Positions 7,599-16,034 are shown, numbered from the stretch's first letter. The stretch: DNA of 64,000 nt from Bradyrhizobium frederickii (GCF_004570865.1 NZ_SPQS01000005.1:62001-126000), one strand, 5' to 3'. Numbers and translations are program-made. Notes: generated by a model from the letters alone, not told the origin.

Positions 7599-8924
7599 CT
7601 ACCGCTCCGGGCTTGCGCGCTCGAACTGGCGGAGCAGCTTGTTGCCGCGCTCGACGGCGGAGTCCAGTGCGGCTTGCGCGCTCTTGTGGCCGGCGAAGGC
7701 CTGCTCCAGCTCGTCCTCGATCGCGCCGCGGATCAGCACGAAGGAGCCGAGCCGGATGCCCTTCGAATTCTCCGTCGGCGGATGCAGGGTGATCTCCTCG
7801 AACGAAATCGCCGAGCCCGGATTGCGCTCGTAGAAGCCTTGCGACCGCGTCAGCTCGAACGCGCCGCGGGTGATCGGCAAGTATCCGGTGTTCTGGTGCC
7901 AGGCGGCCTGCACGCCGGGCTGCGACAGATAGGCGAAGAACCGCGCCACGCCCTTGTATTCCTCGCGCGGCCGGTCGCGCAGCACCCACAGCGTGGCGCC
8001 GCCGATGATCGAGTTCTGCGGCGCGTCCTTCACGTCGGGCCAATACGGCATCATGCCGTAACCGATCTCGAACTTCGAGTTCGCCTTGATGTCGGCGCGC
8101 GTCGCCGAGGAGCCGATGAAGATGCCGCATTCGCCGCGCTGGAAGCGCGGTTCGGCCGCTTGTCCGCGGCCGCCATAGTCGAACACCTTGGTCTTCTGCC
8201 ATTCGGCGAGCTGGGCGACGTGACGCACGAGGGTGGGATTGTTGATGGTCAATTCCGCATCCAGCCCGGCAAAGCCGTTGGCCCGGCTGGCCACCGGCAG
8301 ATTGTGGAAGGCGGAGAAATTCTCGACATGGATCCAGGACGGCCAGGACGTGGTGAAGCCGCAAGAAGCGCCGTGGTCGCGCAGGCGCTTTGCAGCCAAT
8401 CCCAGTGCCGGCCAGGTCTTCGGCGGCGTCTCCGGATCGAGGCCGGCGTCGCGGAACATGGTCTTGTTGTAGTAGAGGATCGGCGTCGAGGAATTGAACG
8501 GGAACGACAACAGATTGCCGGCCGCGTCGGTGTAATAGCCGGAGACCGCGGGCAGGTAATCGGCGAGCGAGAACGGCTCGCCCTGGTCCCGCATCAGGTT
8601 GAACACCGGGTAGATCGCGCCTTTGGCCGCGGTCATGGTGGCGGTGGCGACCTCGTTGACCTGGACGATCGCGGGCTGGCTGCGCGAGCGGAAGGCGAAG
8701 ATCGCGGCCGTCACCGTCTCGGTGTAATTGCCCTTGTAGACAGGCACGATGCGGTAATCGGACTGCGAGGCGTTGAAGTCGGCAGCGAGCTTTTCCAGCT
8801 GCCGGCCGAGCTCGCCGGACATGGCGTGCCACCACGCGATCTCGGTGGCGGCCTGCGCCGGTGCGGCGAATGCGAGGGCCGCAAAGGCGGCGACGAGCTG
8901 CAAAAGGCGCAATGCTGACCTCAC
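7599..8924 (-). CDS. ugpB: Glycerol-3-phosphate ABC transporter binding protein UgpB
   Basis: Periplasmic receptor for sn-glycerol-3-phosphate and related phosphodiesters. The 441-residue product matches UgpB along its whole length. Diagnostic stretches include IAWWHAMSGELGRQLEKL, the run VYKGNYTETVTAAIFAFRS, SGYYTDAAGNLLSFPFNSST, NTGYLPITRGAFELT, and the ending VERGNKLLRQFE. The start is placed at GTG 8924, giving a compact signal peptide of about 25 residues ending in APAQA, with a GGGAAGAG sequence just upstream; a longer frame exists but would precede the signal with a polar arm. The permease genes ugpA and ugpE and the ATPase gene ugpC are not adjacent, so it must work with components encoded elsewhere or serve another role. 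Confidence 0.9.
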   Translation of the reverse strand: MRSALRLLQLVAAFAALAFAAPAQAATEIAWWHAMSGELGRQLEKLAADFNASQSDYRIVPVYKGNYTETVTAAIFAFRSRSQPAIVQVNEVATATMTAAKGAIYPVFNLMRDQGEPFSLADYLPAVSGYYTDAAGNLLSFPFNSSTPILYYNKTMFRDAGLDPETPPKTWPALGLAAKRLRDHGASCGFTTSWPSWIHVENFSAFHNLPVASRANGFAGLDAELTINNPTLVRHVAQLAEWQKTKVFDYGGRGQAAEPRFQRGECGIFIGSSATRADIKANSKFEIGYGMMPYWPDVKDAPQNSIIGGATLWVLRDRPREEYKGVARFFAYLSQPGVQAAWHQNTGYLPITRGAFELTRSQGFYERNPGSAISFEEITLHPPTENSKGIRLGSFVLIRGAIEDELEQAFAGHKSAQAALDSAVERGNKLLRQFERASPER

Positions 8925-9124
8925 GATGGCTCTTCCCAGAACGCACGGCGGAGGCCGGCCGCCCTGCTTAAGGCGCGGCATATCGAGTTTCAACCGGGAT
9001 GAACGGCGGCCGCGCCGCACAATCGGCTCGCGGGCCCGGCGCGGGATGGCCTTCCCTTAACCATCTGCTAGATTGCATTGAACCTTTTGCTCCCGCCATA
9101 GACTCCACCACTGAGGGGTTGAGT

Positions 9125-10135
9125 GTGCCAGTGTTGAACCGTGCCGAACTCTCGCGGACCGGGGTGATCTTCGTCGCGCTTCTGCTTGCCGCGGTCTCGA
9201 TGGACATGCGCGCGACGGGTGCCGTTGCGCGTGAATTTCGCGCCGCCGACACCCAGGCCGAGAACTACCCGACCGTCCAGGCGCTGCGCTATATGGGCGC
9301 CCTGATCGCCGAGCGCACCCAGGGCCGCCACGAGATCAAGGTGTTCCACTCCCGCCAGCTCGGCGAGGAAAAGGAGACCATCGAGCAGACCCGGGCCGGC
9401 GCGATCGACCTCAACCGGACCAACGTGGCGCTGATCGGCAACTTCGTTCCGGCGATGAACGTGCTCGCCATGCCGTTCCTGTTCCGGTCCATCGAGCACA
9501 TGCAGAAGGTGCTGGACGGGCCTGTTGGCAGCGAGATCCTCGATAGTTTCGAGCCCTACGGCTTCGTCGGGCTCGCCTTTTACGATTCCGGCGCGCGGTC
9601 GATCTACAACGGCGTCCGCCCGGTGCGGGGGCTTGCGGATCTCAAGGGATTGCGGATCCGGGTGCAGCAGTCGGAGTTGATGAGCCAGATGGTCCGCGCG
9701 CTCGGCGCCGAGCCGGTCGAGCTGCCCTACGGGCAGGTGCTCACCGGTCTCGCCAACCATCTGATCGACGGCGCGGAAAACAACTGGCCATCCTTCGTGA
9801 CGACGGACCATTACAAGCATGCCGGCCACTACACCCTCACCGAGCACACGATGAGCCCCGAGGTTCTCGTGATCTCGCTGAAGGCCTGGCAGAGCCTGTC
9901 GCCGGACGACCGGAACATCTTTCGGGAGGCCGCCCAGCGCTCCAGCCGGTTCATGCGGGAGAAATGGCGCGACCTCGAGGAGCAATCGCAGCGCAAGGCG
10001 CAGGCAGCCGGCGTCACCGTCATCAGGGATATCGACCGCAAGCCGTTCGAGGACGCGATGGCCCCGATCTACGCCAAGGCCGGGCGCGATCCCGCCGCGG
10101 CCGCGCTGATCGAACGCATTCGCAAGGTGGAGTGA
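9125..10135 (+). CDS. TRAP-type (DctP family) solute-binding protein linked to a two-component system
   Basis: Periplasmic binding protein of 336 residues from the DctP family, which normally delivers organic acids or similar anions to a DctQM membrane pair. A signal sequence covers about residues 12-30. Family features are the MGALIAERTQGRHEIKVF region, the block LRIRVQQSELMSQMVRALGA with the arginine that usually binds a carboxylate, and GAEPVELPYGQVLTGLANHL. I chose GTG 9125 because GAGGGG ends six bases upstream. No DctQ or DctM gene follows. Instead the gene is six bases ahead of a histidine kinase, so the protein probably acts as the ligand sensor for the kinases downstream. The ligand is unknown. 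Confidence 0.88.
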   Translation: MPVLNRAELSRTGVIFVALLLAAVSMDMRATGAVAREFRAADTQAENYPTVQALRYMGALIAERTQGRHEIKVFHSRQLGEEKETIEQTRAGAIDLNRTNVALIGNFVPAMNVLAMPFLFRSIEHMQKVLDGPVGSEILDSFEPYGFVGLAFYDSGARSIYNGVRPVRGLADLKGLRIRVQQSELMSQMVRALGAEPVELPYGQVLTGLANHLIDGAENNWPSFVTTDHYKHAGHYTLTEHTMSPEVLVISLKAWQSLSPDDRNIFREAAQRSSRFMREKWRDLEEQSQRKAQAAGVTVIRDIDRKPFEDAMAPIYAKAGRDPAAAALIERIRKVE

Positions 10136-10141
10136 GCCGCG

Positions 10142-12220
10142 TTGGCTGCGCTTGGACATCACGAGCACGCGGAACGGCCGCCCGGCCCGATCGGGCGGAT
10201 GCGCGCGCGCCTGGTCGGCGTGCTGCGGGCGGTGCCGATCCGCTGGCGCATCCTGTCGATCGCCGCGCTGAATTCCGCCGTGGTGGTGGTGCTGGTGGCG
10301 ATGATCTGGAACGGCGCGCAGGTGCTGGGCTCGGCCTGGGACGATGTCCGTCAGGTGCGCGAATCCGACCGGATCCTGGCGCTGCTCGAAAGCGAGACCG
10401 GACGGCTGCACAATCTGATCCACCGCTACATCAACCAGCCGAGCCCGGACCTGTTCGCCGAGATCCTTTTGCTGCGCGAGGCGGTGCTGGGCACGTTGTC
10501 CAACCGCGCCGCCAAGGACCCGATGCTGTCGGGCTCGGTCGAGGAGCTGGAGCGCACCACCGACCGCTTCCTCAACGGCTTCGGCGAGCTGCGCAGCGTG
10601 CAGTCCACCATCGCGAAGACCTATGAGGAGCAGGTGCAGGGCCCGGCCCGGGACATGGCCGGCCTCTACTCCATCATCGAGGGCGCCACCGGCCACCGCG
10701 ACGCGCTGATCTGGCCCTCGCTCGGAAAATCCCGCGAGGCCTTCACCGCGATGCTGGTCGCCGCCAATTCCTATTACCTGTCGCTGTCGACGGGCGCGGC
10801 CGACGACGCGCGCCGCAACACCGAGACGATCGAGAAGACGATTCCCGTGATGATCGATCTCGCCGACAACGATCTCCAGCGCATGGCGCTGCAGCGGCTC
10901 GGCGCCCGCACCGCCGCGCTGCGCGAAGGCTTTGCCAAGCTGTCCGAGCAGCTCGCGAGCCGCACCGAGCTCTTGCGCAACAGCATCGACGCCAGCCAGG
11001 CCGAGGCGATCGGCGCCATCGACGACCTCTCCACCAAGATGCGCCAGCGCGAACAGAAGGCGCAGGAGACCTTTGACCGCACGCTGGCGGATATCTCGCG
11101 GCGGGTGCTGTCGATCGCGGTGATCTTCCTCGGCATCATCCTCACCGCCGGCGTGATGATCGCGCTGTCGATCCGGCTGCCGCTGCAGCAGATCATGACC
11201 GCGATGCGCGCGATCACGCTCGGCGACCTCGACCGCGAGGTGCAGGGCACCAAGGCGCGCGACGAGGTCGGCGCGATGGCACGCGCGGTGGAGGTGTTCC
11301 GCGAGAACGCCATCGCCAAGCGCCAGACCGAGGACGAGCTGCGCGCCTCCAAGGAGAAGGCCGAGAGCGCGCTGCTCGAGCTCAATACCGCGCAGCAGAA
11401 TTTGATCGATGCCGAGCGGCTGGCCGCGCTCGGCGGCCTCGTTGCCGGCGTCGCGCACGAGGTCAACAACCCGATCGGCATCAGCCTCACGGTTGCCTCG
11501 AGCTTTGCCCGGCGCACCGAGATCTTCGAGGCCCAGCTCAGGGGCGACGGCGGCCTGCGCCGCTCGCAGCTGGAAGAATTCGTGCAGTCCTCGCGCGACG
11601 CCTCGCAGCAGCTGGTCGCCAATCTCCAGCGCGCCGGCGAGCTGATCCAGTCGTTCAAGCAGGTCGCGGTCGACCGCTCCCATGCCGAGCGGCGGCAATT
11701 CTCGCTCAGTGAGGCCACCGACCAGATCATCGCCAGCCTGCGCCCGGTCTTGAAGCGCTCGCCGATCACGCTCGAGGTCGACGTGCCCGAGGGGCTGCTG
11801 CTCGACGGCTATCCCGGCTCCTATGGCCAGATCCTGACCAACCTGTTCCTCAACGCCGCCAACCACGCCTTCGCCGACGGCCGCGCCGGCACCATCACGA
11901 TCTCGGCGCGGCCGCGCGGCACCGACGATGTCGAGCTCATCTTCACCGATGACGGGGCCGGCATGACCCCGGACGTGCAGCGCCAGGCCTTTGACCCTTT
12001 CTTTACCACCCGGCGCAATGAAGGCGGCACGGGACTTGGCCTGCATATCGTCTATAACCTCGTCACCCAGCAGCTCGGCGGCCGCATGATGCTGGAATCC
12101 AAGCTGGGACAAGGCACTACTTTTCGCATTATCATGCCCCGCATCGCCAAGGGCGGTGCGCAAAGCACAGAAAGTGACGGGACTTCTCAATGGCCGAACA
12201 GGACGATGTCCTCCACCTGA
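10142..12220 (+). CDS. Membrane sensor histidine kinase with long periplasmic helical domain
   Basis: Inner-membrane histidine kinase of 692 residues with a TTG start. Membrane segments lie at about 36-57 and 321-343, enclosing a periplasmic region of roughly 260 residues that looks all-helical. Next come a HAMP linker (about 344-397), a coiled-coil stretch, and a dimerisation domain with phospho-acceptor His439 in GVAHEVNNPIG. The ATPase domain has the N box (NLFLNAANHAF), the G1 box (TDDGAGM) and the G2 box (GGTGLGLHIVYN). This layout recalls TorS-type kinases that dock a periplasmic binding protein. It follows the DctP-like gene by six bases and overlaps the next kinase by 31 bases, so the three are surely co-transcribed. 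Confidence 0.9.
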   Translation: MAALGHHEHAERPPGPIGRMRARLVGVLRAVPIRWRILSIAALNSAVVVVLVAMIWNGAQVLGSAWDDVRQVRESDRILALLESETGRLHNLIHRYINQPSPDLFAEILLLREAVLGTLSNRAAKDPMLSGSVEELERTTDRFLNGFGELRSVQSTIAKTYEEQVQGPARDMAGLYSIIEGATGHRDALIWPSLGKSREAFTAMLVAANSYYLSLSTGAADDARRNTETIEKTIPVMIDLADNDLQRMALQRLGARTAALREGFAKLSEQLASRTELLRNSIDASQAEAIGAIDDLSTKMRQREQKAQETFDRTLADISRRVLSIAVIFLGIILTAGVMIALSIRLPLQQIMTAMRAITLGDLDREVQGTKARDEVGAMARAVEVFRENAIAKRQTEDELRASKEKAESALLELNTAQQNLIDAERLAALGGLVAGVAHEVNNPIGISLTVASSFARRTEIFEAQLRGDGGLRRSQLEEFVQSSRDASQQLVANLQRAGELIQSFKQVAVDRSHAERRQFSLSEATDQIIASLRPVLKRSPITLEVDVPEGLLLDGYPGSYGQILTNLFLNAANHAFADGRAGTITISARPRGTDDVELIFTDDGAGMTPDVQRQAFDPFFTTRRNEGGTGLGLHIVYNLVTQQLGGRMMLESKLGQGTTFRIIMPRIAKGGAQSTESDGTSQWPNRTMSST

Positions 12221-13935
12221 TCGACGACACCGGTACCGCGTCGGAGGATAGCAGCGCCCGGAAGTGGAAGATCGCCGTCATCGACGACGATCCGGCGGTG
12301 CATGACGGCACCCGCTTCGCGCTGTCCGACTACAGCCTCAACGGCCAGAGCCTGGAGATCCTGTCGGCCTATTCCGCGGCGGAAGGGCGCAAGCTGATGG
12401 CCGAGCACAGCGACATCGCCGCCGTGCTGCTCGACGTCATCATGGAGACCGACGTCGCCGGCCTCGAGCTGGTCGAGTTCATCCGCAACGAGATCAAGAA
12501 CGAGACCGTGCGCATCATCCTGCGCACCGGCCAGCCCGGCCAGGCGCCGGAGCGGCGCGTGATCGTGCAGTACGACATCAACGACTACAAGGCCAAGACC
12601 GAGCTCACCGCCGACAAGCTGTTCACCTCGCTGACGGCGGCGCTGCGCTCCTATCAGCAGCTCGAGCGCATGGTGCAGACAAGGCGCGGGCTCGAGATCA
12701 TCATCGACGCCGCCTCGACGCTGTACGACTTCAAGTCGATGCAGCGGCTCGCCGAGGGCGTGCTGACCCAGCTCGCCTCGCTGCTCAACGTCGACTGCGC
12801 CGGCATCCTGGTTCTGCGCGACAATGGCGGTCTCGACCCCGAGCTCTCGGTGCTCGCCGGCAGCGGCTGCTACAGCCGCTTCATCGGCACCACGACGTCG
12901 AAGGCGCTCGACCCCGATCTGCGCGAGATGGTGGAGGCCGCGTTCCAGCGCCGCAAGAACGAATTCGCCGACCACCGCAGCGTGATCTATCTGCGCACCG
13001 GGTCGGGCCGCGAGGTGGTGGTGCTGCTGCAGGCCGAGCGCGAGCTGTCGGAGACCGACCGCTCGCTGGTCGAGATCTTCTCCTCCAGGCTCTCGATCGC
13101 CTTCGACAACGTGATTCTGTATCAGCAGCTGCAGGACGCCAACACGCAGCTGGAGGACCGCGTCGCCCAGCGCACCCGCGCGTTGATGCAGGCCAACCGC
13201 CGCCTCTCGGCGCAATGGCTGCGGCTGCAGCGCGCCAACGGCTTCAAGAACGAGATTTTGGGCACCGTCGCGCACGATCTGAAGAACCCGCTCGGCGTCA
13301 TTCTCGGCCGCACCGAGATGCTGAAGGAGCTGATCTCGACCGCCGCGTCGCAAAGCGGCGTGGTCGCGCAGGTCGACCACATCCGCGACGCCACCAAGCG
13401 CCTGATCACGATGGTCGACCATCTGATCTCGGACGCAATGGCCGACGCCTTCGACATCACCATCCGCCGCGAGCCGGTCGACGTCGCCGCTTTGGTCAAG
13501 GAGGTCGCCGAAGCCAACCAGCCGCTGGCCGTCAACAAGCAGCAGGCGATCAGCGTCACCGCGCCGGCCAACATCGTCACCATGTGCGACATCGACCGCA
13601 TCCGCGAGGCGATCGACAACCTCATCAGCAACGCCATCAAATACTCGCCGATCGGCGGCAGGATCAACGTCGCCGTCAGCGATGAGAGCGGCGACACCAC
13701 CGTCCGCATCAGCGACGAGGGCGCCGGCCTGTCGCCGGAGGATCTCGGCCGTCTGTTCGGCCGCTTCCAGCGGCTGTCGGCCAAGCCGACCGCCGGCGAG
13801 AGCTCGACCGGCCTCGGCCTCTCCATCGTCAAGCGCATCGTCGACATGCATGGCGGCGAGGTGACCGCCGACAGCGCCGGGCCCGGCCAGGGTTCGACCT
13901 TCACCATCACCCTTCCCGCGACCGAAATGCCGTGA
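12190..13935 (+). CDS. Soluble hybrid histidine kinase with N-terminal receiver (REC-DUF3369-HisKA-HATPase)
   Basis: Cytoplasmic protein of 581 residues with no membrane segment. The N-terminal receiver domain shows the acidic pair in IAVIDDDPAVHD and phospho-acceptor Asp82 in LLDVIMETD. A middle region (about 170-320) fits the DUF3369/GAF-like module found in such proteins. Then come a coiled coil, a dimerisation domain with His362 in TVAHDLKNPLG, and an ATPase domain with DEGAGLSPEDLGRLF and STGLGLSIVKRIV. It could receive phosphate from the membrane kinase on Asp82 and control its own kinase activity. Ten bases separate it from the response regulator downstream. Confidence 0.9.
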   Translation: MAEQDDVLHLIDDTGTASEDSSARKWKIAVIDDDPAVHDGTRFALSDYSLNGQSLEILSAYSAAEGRKLMAEHSDIAAVLLDVIMETDVAGLELVEFIRNEIKNETVRIILRTGQPGQAPERRVIVQYDINDYKAKTELTADKLFTSLTAALRSYQQLERMVQTRRGLEIIIDAASTLYDFKSMQRLAEGVLTQLASLLNVDCAGILVLRDNGGLDPELSVLAGSGCYSRFIGTTTSKALDPDLREMVEAAFQRRKNEFADHRSVIYLRTGSGREVVVLLQAERELSETDRSLVEIFSSRLSIAFDNVILYQQLQDANTQLEDRVAQRTRALMQANRRLSAQWLRLQRANGFKNEILGTVAHDLKNPLGVILGRTEMLKELISTAASQSGVVAQVDHIRDATKRLITMVDHLISDAMADAFDITIRREPVDVAALVKEVAEANQPLAVNKQQAISVTAPANIVTMCDIDRIREAIDNLISNAIKYSPIGGRINVAVSDESGDTTVRISDEGAGLSPEDLGRLFGRFQRLSAKPTAGESSTGLGLSIVKRIVDMHGGEVTADSAGPGQGSTFTITLPATEMP

Positions 13936-13945
13936 TCGAGAGACC

Positions 13946-14680
13946 ATGACCCAAAGCCAGCACATCATGATCGTCGACGACGAAGCCCCGGCCCGGGAGA
14001 TGGTCGGCGATTATCTCAAGATGCACGGCTTCACCGTGACGCTGTGCGACGGCGGCAAGTCGCTGCGCACGGCGATCCAGGGCAGCATGCCCGATCTTGT
14101 CGTGCTCGACCTCAACATGCCGGAGGAAGACGGCCTCTCGATCATCCGCGACCTCAAGAGCCGCATCAACGTGCCGGTCATCATGCTGACGGCGACGGCG
14201 AGCCCGATCGACCGCGTCGTCGGACTCGAGCTCGGCGCCGACGATTACGTGGCCAAGCCCTGCGAGCTGCGCGAGCTGATGGCGCGCATCCGCTCGGTGC
14301 TGCGCCGGAGCGTGCCGGCCAAGGCGGCCGCGCCGGAGGCGGCGGCGAAATCCGACAAGGACCAGCTGGTGCGCTTCGGCACCAAATGGCTCGATCTCGA
14401 AGCGCAGGCCTTGCGCGACGACGAGGGCAACGAGCATCCGCTGACCGCGTCCGAGTTCGGGCTGTTGAAAGTGTTCGCGGCCAATCCGAAGCGCGTGCTG
14501 TCGCGCGAACGCCTGCTGGAATTGGCCAATGCGCGCGACGCCGAAGCCTTCGACCGCGCCGTCGACCTGCGCATCATGCGCATCCGCCGCAAGATCGAGC
14601 CCGATCCGGCCAAGCCGGCCGTGATCCGCACCATCCGCGGCGGCGGCTACCTGTTCTCGCCGCAGGGTGAGAAGGCGTAG
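13946..14680 (+). CDS. OmpR-family response regulator
   Basis: DNA-binding response regulator of 244 residues. The receiver has the acidic pair in IMIVDDEAPAR, phospho-acceptor Asp55 in VVLDLNMPEEDG, the conserved Thr in IMLTA and Lys in YVAKPCELREL. The C-terminal winged helix is OmpR/PhoB type (TASEFGLLKVFAANPKRVLS and the ending TIRGGGYLFSP). As the only response regulator beside the two kinases, it is the likely output of this system. Targets cannot be read from the sequence. A GAGAG sequence before the ATG supports the start. Confidence 0.93.
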   Translation: MTQSQHIMIVDDEAPAREMVGDYLKMHGFTVTLCDGGKSLRTAIQGSMPDLVVLDLNMPEEDGLSIIRDLKSRINVPVIMLTATASPIDRVVGLELGADDYVAKPCELRELMARIRSVLRRSVPAKAAAPEAAAKSDKDQLVRFGTKWLDLEAQALRDDEGNEHPLTASEFGLLKVFAANPKRVLSRERLLELANARDAEAFDRAVDLRIMRIRRKIEPDPAKPAVIRTIRGGGYLFSPQGEKA

Positions 14681-14710
14681 CGGCGGGCGTAGAGGGCGGC
14701 ACCCTCCACT

Positions 14711-14862
14711 GTCGTCCCGGACAAGCGCGCCCTCAGGCGCGCGCCGATCCGGGACCCAGAATCACAGGCCGCGCTTTGACGCCGGGCTGGTAACTCCGAA
14801 TCTTCGTCAAACTACTCCCTGTGGTTATGGGTCCCGGCTTCGCTTCGCGCCCCGGGACGACA
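14711..14862. repeat. Family D double-hairpin repeat
   Basis: Begins gtcgtcccggacaagcgcgc and ends cgccccgggacgacagg, with gatccgggaccca and the mirror atgggtcccggctt inside, plus the module ctccctgtggttatgg. Related copies are at 43471-43636, 44978-45120 (hybrid) and 52772-52909. It lies downstream of the response regulator. Confidence 0.85.
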
Positions 14863-14986
14863 GGGGTGGGTGCGGCACGGCCGAACGCAAATCGCCGGGA
14901 TTCGTTCCGTGGCGTCCCCGTCCGCCTCTCAAGGCCTCCTCCCGTATTTTCCGTACATTGAAATTGCACGCTTTTTTGCCTCGAAT

Positions 14987-15066
14987 GTTTCGTCGCGCTC
15001 CCTCCGACGAAACAATTTGGCGGCGCACGAAACCATTTTCCGCTTTTCGTGCAGACGTCCCGAAAC
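14987..15066. promoter_or_regulatory. Cluster of CGAAAC motifs and inverted repeat upstream of the ECF sigma gene
   Basis: CGAAAC occurs at 15008-15013, 15028-15033 and 15061-15066, and in reverse at 14987-14992. A perfect 8-bp inverted repeat, gcacgaaa at 15025-15032 and tttcgtgc at 15045-15052, overlaps the cluster. The motif recurs at 15816-15821, just after the sigma gene. ECF sigma factors often recognise an AAC-type -35 element and drive their own genes, so these may be autoregulatory sites; which copy is a promoter is not clear. Confidence 0.35.
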
Positions 15067-15133
15067 GTTGGCTGATTAACACTTTGGTCCAAGGAAACGC
15101 CGCTCGGTTGCGGCGCTACGGGGAGCCAAGTCC

Positions 15134-15745
15134 ATGCCGAACGTCATCGCCATCAACGCCCAAGCCAGCCAGAGCATCATCGCCGCTCAGGCGACCTCGG
15201 ACGACATGCTCCTCGAAAGCATTGCCGACGGCAACCGGACGGCCATGCACATCCTTTATTGCCGGCACAATGTGCGGGTGTACCGCTTCATCCTGCGCAT
15301 CGTGCGCGACGCCACCGCGGCGGAAGACCTCGTCAGCCAGGTGTTTCTGGACGTGTGGCGAACCGCCGGCCAGTTCCAGGGCCGTTCCCAGGTCTCGACC
15401 TGGCTGCTCTCGATCGCCCGCTTCAAGGCCCTGACCGCGATGCGCCAGCGCCGCTTCGAGGACATCGACCAGGAGGACGTGCGCCAGATTCCCGACGGTA
15501 ACGATACGCCCGAGACCTCGCTCGACCGCAGCGACACCAGCGCCATCCTGCGCGCCTGCGTGCAGAAGCTGTCGCCCGCCCATCGCGAGATCATCAACCT
15601 GATCTACTATCACGAGAAGTCGGTGGAGGAGGTCGGGCAGATCATCGGCATTCCCCAGAGCACCGTGAAGACGCGGATGTTCTACGCCCGCAAGCAATTG
15701 GCCGAATTGCTTAAAGGCTGCGGCGTCGAGCGCTTCGCCGCCTGA
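15134..15745 (+). CDS. ECF-type RNA polymerase sigma factor
   Basis: Sigma-70 family protein of 203 residues. Region 2 is recognised in HNVRVYRFILRIVRDATAAE and DLVSQVFLDVWRTAGQF, with the tryptophan of region 2.4 in QVSTWLLSIARFKAL. Region 4 is LSPAHREIINLIYYHEKSVE followed by the helix-turn-helix EVGQIIGIPQSTVKTRMFYARKQL. GGGGAG lies eight bases before the ATG. No anti-sigma or sensor gene is next to it, which is unusual because most ECF factors are paired with one. The upstream CGAAAC cluster suggests autoregulation. The regulon is not known from this sequence. Confidence 0.93.
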   Translation: MPNVIAINAQASQSIIAAQATSDDMLLESIADGNRTAMHILYCRHNVRVYRFILRIVRDATAAEDLVSQVFLDVWRTAGQFQGRSQVSTWLLSIARFKALTAMRQRRFEDIDQEDVRQIPDGNDTPETSLDRSDTSAILRACVQKLSPAHREIINLIYYHEKSVEEVGQIIGIPQSTVKTRMFYARKQLAELLKGCGVERFAA

Positions 15746-15854
15746 AGTTTCGATATTTCAATGGGATAGGACCTTGCTTTTGGTCCTGTCCGGGACACGG
15801 AAGTGTTACCGCCCACGAAACAATTGAAACAAAGCACAACATCAGGCGGAAAAA

Positions 15855-15950
15855 CTTCCCCCCTATAAAGTTCACATACGGTTTTGCTTAAACCTCCCAA
15901 GGACCTCCAACGACCCGGACGGGATGCCCCCCTCCGGGTCGTTTTGTGTC
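15855..15950 (+). ncRNA. Candidate small transcript ending at a hairpin terminator
   Basis: The stretch after the sigma gene has no convincing reading frame but ends in a strong terminator (15909-15943). Just ahead of it are two CCTCC blocks (15893-15897 and 15904-15908), which in an RNA would be single-stranded anti-Shine-Dalgarno motifs of the kind seen in alphaproteobacterial small RNAs. It could be a separate small RNA or simply the 3' leader-free tail of the sigma mRNA. No promoter is certain and the 5' end given is only a guess. Confidence 0.3.
15909..15946 (+). terminator. Rho-independent terminator
   Basis: Stem arms aacgacccgga (15909-15919) and tccgggtcgtt (15933-15943) are perfectly complementary over 11 bp around a 13-base loop, and are followed by ttgtgtctt. 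The T run is short, so strength is uncertain. Confidence 0.7.
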
Positions 15951-16003
15951 TTGGGGGGCTCCGAGCTCATGTCGCGCGCTAAGTGAGGCGGGCACCGACC
16001 TCT

Positions 16004-16034
16004 CATTCCCTCCCCCCTTGCGGGGGAGGGAGCG
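16004..16034. repeat. Half-copy of a family B repeat (single hairpin)
   Basis: Only the left end cattccctccccccttgcgg and the tail gggggagggagcg are present, joined without a core. It looks like a copy collapsed by deletion between its two hairpins. The rest of the 15746-16280 gap holds the terminator above and the inverted repeat at 16228-16251. Confidence 0.75.

Noticed and set aside
9068..12190. A 1040-codon open frame on the minus strand opposite the TRAP receptor and first kinase
   Set aside because: It mirrors two well-supported plus-strand genes, has an Arg/His/Asp-rich composition typical of antisense frames in GC-rich DNA, and shows no domain.
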